From the NCBI RefSeq assembly GCF_037126465.1, contig NC_088202.1, positions 116,698,123 through 116,762,122 of the forward strand: DNA of 64,000 nt, written 5' to 3'. The translations under genes and the position numbers were made by a program. Below, piece by piece: positions 55,447 to 64,000 of the stretch (positions within the stretch are counted from its first letter, which is position 1; every line of letters starts with the position of its first letter). The notes beneath the pieces are model-generated. The model had not been told where the DNA came from. It did no database searches and worked only from the letters and a program-made list of their open reading frames with translations. The stretch comes from Ornithodoros turicata (taxonomy: Eukaryota > Arthropoda > Arachnida > Ixodida > Argasidae).

Positions 55447-55467
55447 CCGGAACAACAACAACAACAG
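55447..55467. repeat. (CAA)n/(GTT)n run at the LINE 5' boundary
   Basis: CAACAACAACAACAACAG. It could be the tail of an older LINE in which the long LINE inserted. Confidence 0.6.
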
Positions 55468-55469
55468 TT

Positions 55470-56285
55470 AAATTATGAATGATGATGTCATGGAGTGTTC
55501 CTCCGCTCAGACTGCGGGACCCTATCCCAGTGAATGTGGATAAATCATCGTTTGGTGAGTTAGCATGACCCGCACAGGACAGCTTCCGGTTATTCCTGTA
55601 GGACTGTGGCTCTAAGAAAAAAGTCATTGGCGATTGAAGAACCCAACGCTGGTGTGGCAATCCCAAAATTCGCGGTCACCCCCCAGCCGGCGCACTCCGT
55701 CACTATGCTCAGCCGCTATGCGGGAAGCTGCCTTACAGGATGTTAATTCAATGGGAGACAGCGTTTATGCCAATTAACAGCAAAACAGAATAAAATTTTT
55801 AAGATGTCATCGCCTAATAGAGAAGAACACCATGTAAAGAACCCCTGGAGACATGAAAGGCACCAGCAGAATATAAGCCTAGTGCACCCTGGCCAAATGA
55901 ATTTTAATGCATTGCGCCTATGGGGATTCCGTCGATTTTTGCACATCGCCCATGTTCAGACTACGATTTTTCGACAAAGGCAGTCAAATTCTGCAAATGT
56001 CATCGCCTATTTTCGTTCAGTACGTCCTCCAGGCCACATACCAACCACGGCACGATGTGTGAGTGTTAATCCTGATGCACCCAGGGCCTTCAAAGTTGCG
56101 ACTCAGACAGGGTTCCCCTCCTAGGCGCTCGACCGACTAAGTCCCAGTATTATCGTAATAGGCATGCGCTGAGACTGTACGGCCGGTCTGAAGGAGTTCG
56201 AAACGAGAACTGTCATGTTTTCCAGAACTCGAAGTGGCTGACAGAACAGACAACTTTATTTTCAGTGAGTAATATAGAAATGATA
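55470..56285. other. No gene supported between LINE and satellite
   Basis: A plus frame at 55804-56124 is open for 106 codons but has no family resemblance and no neighbouring exon. Confidence 0.35.
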
Positions 56286-56289
56286 CCGT

Positions 56290-59200
56290 CTTGTATTTTA
56301 TATCGCTTTTATATTAAACTATACAACTTGATAAAACTGTCCATTTCGAGTGCCGTTTTGGAAGCGATTTTGTCAAACGCGACCTCTCAGGGTGCAACAG
56401 GGGAACAAGGTACGGGGTTCAAACCCCGTGATCTTCCTTTCACATATACATATTACGAAATTAGCTTTGGACATCTTTAATATTATTTTTATATCAAATG
56501 ATATTAAGTCCCAAAGTTGACGAAATTGGCCACTTGCCCATTTCGAGTGCCGTTTAGGAAGCGATTTTGTCAAAGGCGACCTCTCAGGGTGCAACAGGGG
56601 AACAAGATACGGTGTTCAAACCCCGTGATCTTACTTTCAGATATACATATTACAAAATTAGGTCAGAACATCTCTAATATTATTTTTATATCAAATAATA
56701 TTAAGCCCCGAAGTTGACGAAATTCGCCACTTGGCCATTTCGAGTGCCATTTTGGAAGCGATTTTGTGAAACCCGACCTCTCAGGGTGCAACAGGGGAAC
56801 AAGATACGGGGTTCAAACCCCGTGATCTTACTTTCACATATACATACTACAAAATCAGCTTAGGACATATTTAATATTATTTTTATATCAAATGATATTA
56901 AGCCCAGAAGTTGAGGAAATTGGCCATTTGGTCATTTCGAGTGCCGGTTTGGAAGCCATTTTGTCAAACCCGACCTCTCAGGGTGCAACAGGGGAACAAG
57001 ATACGGGGTTCAAACCCCGTGATCTTCCTTTCACATATACATATTACGAAATTAGCTATGGACATCTTTAATATTATTTTTATATCAAATGATATTAAGT
57101 CCCAAAGTTGACGAAATTGGCCACCTGCCCATTTCGAGTGCCGTTTAGGAAGCCATTTTGTCAAACGCGACCTCTCAGGGTGCAACAGGGCAACAAGATA
57201 CGGTGTTCAAACCCCGTGATCTTACTTTCACATATACATATTACAAAATTAGCTTAGGACATCTCTAATATTATTTTTATATCAAATAATATTAAGCCCC
57301 GAAGTTGACGAAATTAGCCATTTGGCCATTTCGAGTGCCGTTTTGGAAGCCATTTTGTCAAACCCGACCTCTCAGGGTGCAACAGGGGAACAAGATACGG
57401 GGTTCAAACCCCGTGATCTTACTTTCACATATACATACTACAAAATCAGCTTAGGACATATTTAATATTATTTTTATATCAAATGATATTAAGCCCAGAA
57501 GTTGAGGAAATTGGCCATTTGGTCATTTCGAGTGCCGGTTTGGAAGCCATTTTGTCAAACCCGACCTCTCAGGGTGCAACAGGGGAACAAGATACGGGGT
57601 TCAAACCCCGTGATCTTCCTTTCACATATACATATTACGAAATTAGCTATGGACATCTTTAATATTATTTTTATATCAAATGATATTAAGTCCCAAAGTT
57701 GACGAAATTGGCCACCTGCCCATTTCGAGTGCTGTTTAGGAAGCCATTTTGTCAAACGCGACCTCTCAGGGTGCAACAGGGCAACAAGATACGGTGTTCA
57801 AACCCCGTGATCTTACTTTCACATATACATATTACAAAATTAGCTTAGGACATCTCTAGTATTATTTTTATATCAAATAATATTAAGCCCCGAAGTTGAC
57901 GAAATTAGCCATTTGGCCATTTCGAGTGCCGTTTTGGAAGCCATTTTGTCAAACCCGACCTCTCAGGGTGCAACAGGGGAACAAGATACGGGGTTCAAAC
58001 CTCGTGATCTTACTTTCACATATACATACTACAGAATCAGCTTAGGACATCTTCAATATTATTTTTATATCCAATGATATTAAGCCCCGAAGTTGACGAA
58101 ATTCGCCACTTTGCTATTTCGAGTGCCGTTTTGGAAGCGATTTTGTCAAACGCGACCTCTCAGGGTGCAACAGGGGAACAAGATACGGGGTTCAAACCTC
58201 GTGATCTTACTTTCACATATACATACTACAGAATCAGCTTAGGACATCTTTAATATTATTTTTATATCCAATGATATTAAGCCCCGAAGTTGACGAAATT
58301 CGCCACTTTGCTATTTCGAGTGCCGTTTTGGAAGCGATTTTGTCAAACGCGACCTCTCAGGGTGCAACAGGGGAACAAGATACGGGGTTCAAACCCCGTG
58401 ATCTTACTTTCACATATACATATTACAAAATTAGCTTAGGACATCTTTAATATTATTTTTATATCCAATGATATTAAGCCCCGAAGTTGACGAAATTCGC
58501 CACTTTGCTATTTCGAGTGCCGTTTTGGAAGCGATTTTGTCAAACGCGACCTCTCAGGGTGCAACAGGGGAACAAGATACGGGGTTCAAACCCCGTGATC
58601 TTACTTTCACATATACATACTACAAAATCAGCTTAGGACATATTTAATATTATTTTTATATCAAATGATATTAAGCCCAGAAGTTGAGGAAATTGGCCAT
58701 TTGGTCATTTCGAGTGCCGGTTTAGAAGCCATTTTGTCAAACCCGACCTCTCAGGGTGCAACAGGGGAACAAGATACGGGGTTCAAACCCCGTGATCTTC
58801 CTTTCACATATACATATTACGAAATTAGCTATGGACATCTTTAATATTATTTTTATATCAAATGATATTAAGTCCCAAAGTTGACGAAATTGGCCACCTG
58901 CCCATTTCGAGTGCCGTTTAGGAAGCCATTTTGTCAAACGCGACCTCTCAGGGTGCAACAGGGCAACAAGATACGGTGTTCAAACCCCGTGATCTTACTT
59001 TCACATATACATATTACAAAATTAGCTTAGGACATCTCTAATATTATTTTTATATCAAATAATATTAAGCCCCGAAGTTGACGAAATTAGCCATTTGGCC
59101 ATTTCGAGTGCCGTTTTGGAAGCCATTTTGTCAAACCCGACCTCTCAGGGTGCAACAGGGGAACAAGATACGGGGTTCAAACCTCGTGATCTTACTTTCA

Positions 59201-60216
59201 CATATACATACTACAGAATCAGCTTAGGACATCTTTAATATTATTTTTATATCCAATGATATTAAGCCCCGAAGTTGACGAAATTCGCCACTTTGCTGTT
59301 TCGAGTGCCGTTTTGGAAGCGATTTTGTCAAACGCGACCTCTCAGGGTGCAACAGGGGAACAAGATACGGAGTTCAAACCTCGTGATCTTACTTTCACAT
59401 ATACATACTACAGAATCAGCTTAGGACATCTTTAATATTATTTTTATATCCAATGATATTAAGCCCCGAAGTTGACGAAATTCGCCACTTTGCTATTTCG
59501 AGTGCCGTTTTGGAAGCGATTTTGTCAAACGCGACCTCTCAGGGTGCAACAGGGGAACAAGATACGGGGTTCAAACCTCGTGATCTTACTTTCACATATA
59601 CATACTACAGAATCAGCTTAGGACATCTTTAATATTATTTTTATATCCAATGATATTAAGCCCCGAAGTTGACGAAATTCGCCACTTTGCTATTTCGAGT
59701 GCCGTTTTGGAAGCGATTTTGTCAAACGCGACCTCTCAGGGTGCAACAGGGGAACAAGATACGGGGTTCAAACCTCGTGATCTTACTTTCACATATACAT
59801 ACTACAGAATCAGCTTAGGACATCTTTAATATTATTTTTATATCCAATGATATTAAGCCCCGAAGTTGACGAAATTCGCGACTTTGCTATTTCGAGTGCC
59901 GTTTTGGAAGCGATTTTGTCAAACGCGACCTCTCAGGGTGCAACAGGGGAACAAGATACGGGGTTCAAACCCCGTGATCTTACTTTCACATATACATATT
60001 ACAAAATTAGCTTAGGACATCTTTAATATTATTTTTATATCCAATGATATTAAGCCCCGAAGTTGACGAAATTCGCCACTTTGCTATTTCGAGTGCCGTT
60101 TTGGAAGCGATTTTGTCAAACGCGACCTCTCAGGGTGCAACAGGGGAACAAGATACGGGGTTCAAACCCCGTGATCTTACTTTCTCATATACATACTACA
60201 AAATCAGCTTAGGACG
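56290..60216 (+). repeat. Satellite array, 20 units of exactly 197 bp
   Basis: The marker GACCTCTCAGGGTGCAAC recurs at 56381, 56578, 56775 and so on to 60124, always 197 bases apart, so no indel has been kept in 19 intervals. Each unit also has an 18-base palindrome ACGGGGTTCAAACCCCGT (some units have one change), a TTTTATATC(A/C)AATGATATTAAG block and ATTTCGAGTGCCG. Five variant types occur in the order ABCABCABDDECABDDDDEC. The first unit is worn at its left edge and the last is cut at about 60212. Small frames within are by-products. Confidence 0.95.
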
Positions 60217-61570
60217 CTTTTTGCTTAGGGAGTGTCGTTTCGGAAGCAGTTTCTTCAAACGCGACCTCTCCATGTACGGCCTGGCACCAGGATTAAAGGG
60301 GCTTCGCACGTTTTAAAGGGCTCGATCTGCTGCCGAGCGTTGCGGTATCCTCTGTTACAATCCCAGTACAAGCCGTTCAAAGTATCTTTTTGGCACAATG
60401 ATACAAGTCATTTGAGTCATTGTAAAGGGCCCTGCTGCCGCCTTTTCCAAATTTTGCGGTGGTTTCCGATGCAATCACAGGAGAGGGGCATAACGTAAGC
60501 CGTCGCGTCTTTATAGGTGTGTAAAATGTCGGCCACCATGATTAAAGGGGTTTTTGACCGTTTTAAAGGGCTCTGCTGTAGCCTTTTATGGAGTTTGCGG
60601 CCGCATCCGTTATAATTCCAGTAGAACGGCAATAGCATGCATAACCCGTTGCGTATACTTATATGACTTTGGAACTATGATACAAGGGGTATCGACTTTT
60701 TTAAAGGGCTCTGCTGCCGCATTTTCTGTATTTTGCGGTAGTCTCTGTTACAATCCCAGTAGAACGGCATTGCACAAGCCATTGATGACATGTCATCGGC
60801 AGCATGATACAAGAAGTCTCGCCCGTTCTGAAGGGCTATGCTGCATCCTTTCCCCGATATTTGCGGTCGCCTGTGTTATGATCTCGGTAGAATGACATAG
60901 TATAAGTTGTTGATAATATGACTGTGACAGCATGACACAAGGGGTTTTGCTCGTTTAAGAGGGCTCTGCTGCCAAGTTTGCCAAATTTGGCGATCGCCTG
61001 TGTTATAACTCCAGCAGAATAGGATTGCACAAGACACTGGTAACTTTCTTTCTTTCGCTCCATGATACAGGGAGTTTCGCCCGTTTTATAAGGCCTTGCT
61101 GCTGCCGTATCCAAATTATGCGGTCTCCTCCCCGGATCCCCTCTTGCGCAATTCCGGTAGAAAGGCACAGCGTAAGCCGTCATTAATATGCCTTTGGTAT
61201 ACCATGATACAAGGGGTTTCGTACGTTTTAAAGGACTCTGTTGCTGCCTTTTCCGCATTTGGTGGTCGCTTCTGTTGCGATCCCTGTAGAAGAGCATCAT
61301 AAGCCGTTGATAATATCTGTTTGGAACCATGATTAAAGAGGTTTTGCCCGTTCTAAAGGGCTCTGCTGCGGTCTTTTACGGATTTTGCGGTCGCCTCCGT
61401 TACAATCCCAGTGGGAAGGGCAATAGCATAAGCCGTCTCGAATATGCCTTTGACACCATGATACAAAAGGTTTTGCCCGTTTTAGAGGGCTCTGCCGGCG
61501 CCTCTTCCAAATTTTGCGGTCACCACTGTCAAAATCCCAGTACAAGGGCCTAGTATAAGTCGTTGATAAT
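60217..61570 (+). repeat. Old degenerate tandem array, about 130-bp period
   Basis: TTTTAAAGGGCTCTGCTGCC and variants recur at about 60311, 60422, 60561, 60699, 60828, 60951, 61083, 61226, 61350 and 61480. Between them recur TTTTGCGGTCGCCTC, GTTACAATCCCAGTAGAA and CATGATACAAGGGGTTT. Spacing varies from about 111 to 143, and copies share perhaps three quarters of bases by eye. It adjoins the 197-bp satellite with no spacer. Confidence 0.85.
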
Positions 61571-61711
61571 GGCTTCGCTATGCAGAATACACCAGTGACT
61601 CTTTGTGGTGTATTCCATGGGTGCCCCTGCCATCATCGGGGTTGCAGAAAGGTTACTTTTTACTTTTCTCAAAGAAGTTGGCAAGTGATGCAATGTTTCA
61701 GAAGGATACTG

Positions 61712-61812
61712 TGGTGGTGGTGGTGGTGATGGTGAAAGGGCTTGCCGTTGTCGGCCTCACGTATATGGGCAACGTCACGACTGACGCCCTGGGGAAATGT
61801 GCATCTTGGGCA
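61712..61812 (-). repeat. SINE body fragment (family 1 relative)
   Basis: GGTGGTGGTGGTGATGG, GGGCAACGTCACGACTG and CTTGGGCAGACTTCTAGGG parallel 38338-38440. The tRNA head is missing. Confidence 0.55.
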
Positions 61813-61939
61813 GACTTCTAGGGTCACTGTGGGTCATTTCTTGCAGGTCGAGGTGTAAGCATACCATGGACTTGTTTATGCGTGCTGCACTTCGAGAACA
61901 ATTGGTTGATTACCATGAACAGTGAAATTCAAACGGCTT

Positions 61940-62015
61940 CGTAACGGATATGTTCTCAAGCGGTGAACCACCCCAGGCCATAGTCATGAACTATTTGTTG
62001 TTGTTGTTGTAACGG
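61940..62015 (+). mobile_element. LINE 3' tail with (GTT)n
   Basis: CGGTGAACCACCCCAGGCCA then GTTGTTGTTGTTGTAACG. Similar to 15490-15537 (GCGGTGAACCACCTCATCC). Confidence 0.45.
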
Positions 62016-64000
62016 ATATGTCTTTTCCTCAGACTTTAGCACCAGTGCTCGTAGGTGTCTGTTGCCGTGTAAATGTTCGGACTGCCGGCGATTTGCTGTG
62101 CAAGTTCACTTTTGTGCCCGTATCTTGGCAAGTTTTTTTCCTTGCCGTCGCGGCTCTCTCACGCTGAATTCAAACGGAAGGTATCAGCCTTTGGTCCGTT
62201 GCGCAACTCGTATCAGCAGCGAAGAGGAACGACAATTTCTTCTTTGTCATTGTTGTTGCGGCTGGCACTATCATCAATGCGCATAGAAGCCAAGATGCGG
62301 TACCCGGCGTGATAAGATGTCTGCGTGATTTCGAGTGGAGAGAACCATAGGGTGGTATATCTATATGGATACATATCTATGCGTATATGCATTGGTGGCC
62401 AAGGTGTATCGGGAAATCTCATGAATTACAGGGGAGTGGTTGGAAAAATTCAGGGGGAGCGTACACCTCCCTGGGGGGTGGGGGTAATCACCCTGGAAAG
62501 GACCGCAATTATAGCAAAGTACCTTAGCGTAAACAGCTGAGTGGTATAGTTATTAGGCATTCGCATATACAATTCGTCAATAAGAAACTTCACTTGACAC
62601 ACCAGCAGAGACAAATGAGCTTCTTTTCCAAATTAGACATTGAAAATTTGAAAAGCGTTGCAAGTTCTTCGTACATAGTTCTTCACGAACGATTATCCCA
62701 ACGTCCAGGAGCACTGAAATTGTCGGTTTACACACTGTATTGCTGATTTTGCTTGCATTTTCAACGTGAAAAAGAAAAAGGAAATCAGGGAAAGAGAAAT
62801 AATTAAAAATATTCACACAATGACCCTATACTACTCCATCTATATTACTCCATCTAAACTACTCCATCTATATTTTTGTTCTTTTTTTCACTGCGCCTCT
62901 CTGTGCTCAGTATACAGTTTTTCGCGCATGATATCCGGAGAGGCTGCTGCTATGCTGTAAGCCCATAAACTTAGTGTAATAATTAAGATGATGTCATTCT
63001 CTGCACTTGTCTCCACTATAACTTCTCAATTATCATATTACTTACAGTGTAGCTTATCAAAATGCACGTTCAGACCAGATCGCTAATCGCTATAACTACT
63101 AGCTGAGGTTCATGAGTCACAAGAACTGCTCGAATGTGAATGTCCTTCCTAACGTCGACAGGAGCAACACTACATCGAGCAAGGGTAAAAACAATGCCTG
63201 AAAACCTGGTTTCATTCCCACTTCTTCATTATTGGTGTGCGTGTGTGTGGGGGGGGTGGGGTGGCAGCTTTATTCTATTTAGTGGTCAAGAGCCCTCGGG
63301 ACACAGAATAGCTGACTGCAAGCCATGCACATGCGGCCCGCGTGTGTGAGAGCCCTGCTTGCCTTGATCTAAGCATTACTTCATCTCAAGCGATAAATAA
63401 ATAATGTACTCGAGGGCGCGTAGCACTTGTTTAGCGTTATCTCCAAATCTGGTATTTAGTTCTGCTCCAAAATATCTGGTCCAAAGAAGTCGCGTTTGAT
63501 CAAACTATTGCCACTCGCATCGCCACAGCACTCGCAGACGCCAAACTGTCCGTATCTTCATTTAGTAATAATTCTGGATATAAACGTGATATCGAAGATG
63601 TCATCACTTAATTACGTAGTCTGTGTATCCATGCTTAATAGCTATGAGTCCGCGGCCCATACCTGATTCCCTTGCCAGAGCCCGCGAAGTAGCGTTTGGT
63701 CCAATCATTTTCAAGCGACCAACGAACAAACAGGAGACAAGATCAGACACAAGTCGCTCTGTTGTTGTTTCGTGTTTGTTCTTTGGTCGCTTGTGGATTT
63801 ACACCAACCAGCCCAATCTATATACTTCAGACATTTTGCCAAATCGTCGCCCAAGAGGCACTCACTGGCACCAATTTGTCAGTTTCCTCTATTTTAGCTC
63901 GTAATAACTCTTGATAGTGATGGTATCATCATAAAATTACGTAGTCTGTGTATCGTCTGCGGACCGTAGCTGCTGTCCTTGCTGCACTCTTAGAATTCGC
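62016..64000. other. No gene seen to the end of the window
   Basis: A block at 62400-62490 resembles 16190-16265, and a repeated phrase AATTACGTAGTCTGTGTATC occurs at 63611 and 63936. A G-rich run lies at 63249-63262. Frames are short. Confidence 0.4.

Larger units (their letters stand above)
50023..55450 (-). mobile_element. Nearly full-length I-group non-LTR retrotransposon
   Basis: Minus strand: a short 5' leader, ORF1 (55340-53873) and ORF2 (about 53870-50100), then a 3' untranslated region ending in ATC- and TC-rich simple repeats near 50030, without poly-A. Endonuclease, reverse transcriptase and RNase H in that order place it in the I group. ORF1 and ORF2 overlap slightly. The 5' end abuts a (GTT)n run at 55447-55467. 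Two small lesions (about 54715 and 53254-53267) break it. Confidence 0.88.

Noticed and set aside
55804..56124. 106-codon plus frame as a host gene
   Set aside because: No domain, no splice partners and no codon bias that sets it apart.
56911..58958. Repeated 66- and 73-codon frames in the satellite as a protein family
   Set aside because: They recur only because the unit length keeps the same frame in identical units; both strands are open, and stops appear in the D and E variants.
56381..60124. Satellite units as tandem tRNA genes or an RNA polymerase III transcription array
   Set aside because: The B-box-like palindrome fits, but no A box lies at tRNA-like distance (the nearest weak match is only about 10 bases upstream) and no acceptor or anticodon arm can be drawn.
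1..64000. CRISPR array or prokaryotic defence island
   Set aside because: The regular repeats lack unique spacers, and splice sites, SINEs, LTR elements and LINEs show eukaryotic DNA.

Overview
This window is eukaryotic nuclear DNA. Coding exons are short, have GT/AG boundaries and lie far apart. Most of the rest is transposable elements, tRNA-derived SINEs, palindromic elements and satellite DNA. The element types (tRNA-SINEs, an I-group LINE with RNase H, a mariner, a Ty3-type gag-protease element) and the style of the two host genes point to an arthropod. A chelicerate, probably an ixodid tick, is my best guess; that is inference, not proof. No bacterial operon, CRISPR array or rRNA is visible.

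Layout. 0.3-2 kb: a small hairpin, a 0.9 kb palindromic foldback element and a CA/TA microsatellite. 2.0-8.4 kb (minus strand): the best host gene, a seven-exon single-pass membrane protein of about 540 residues with a basic Ser/Arg cytosolic head, a Ser/Thr-rich stalk and a Cys-containing ectodomain. All splice phases agree, and an AATAAA follows the stop. 10.9-14.9 kb: a young LTR retroelement with 5-bp target duplications that encodes only Gag and protease. 15.3-18.9 kb: a LINE 3' fragment and two small inverted-repeat elements. 19.3-24.4 kb (minus): a serine carboxypeptidase (S10, CPVL-like) locus with recognisable first and last parts but no middle, two one-base breaks in A runs, and a transposon in the gap. 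22.5-27.0 kb: two copies of an ACACCC/GGGTGT-rich transposon family and a LINE reverse transcriptase scrap.

28-32 kb holds three further palindromic elements. 36-42.3 kb holds SINE copies of two families and a 0.9 kb foldback. 43.3 kb has a hammerhead-ribozyme-like motif. 45.8-48.5 kb is a nest: hAT-like ends with an imperfect 8-bp duplication enclose a mariner that is itself split by LINE pieces. 50.0-55.5 kb (minus) is a nearly full-length I-group LINE, disabled by a 7-bp duplication in its endonuclease and a frameshift in ORF1. 56.3-60.2 kb is a 197-bp satellite of 20 units with no length variation and a readable higher-order order of variants. A second, much older array of about 130-bp units runs directly on from it to 61.6 kb. 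The remaining intervals show no supportable gene.

The host genes show no sign of working together. The most interesting items are the uncharacterised membrane protein gene, the satellite with its fixed unit length and T-loop-like palindrome, the hammerhead-like motif, and the set of large palindromic elements.
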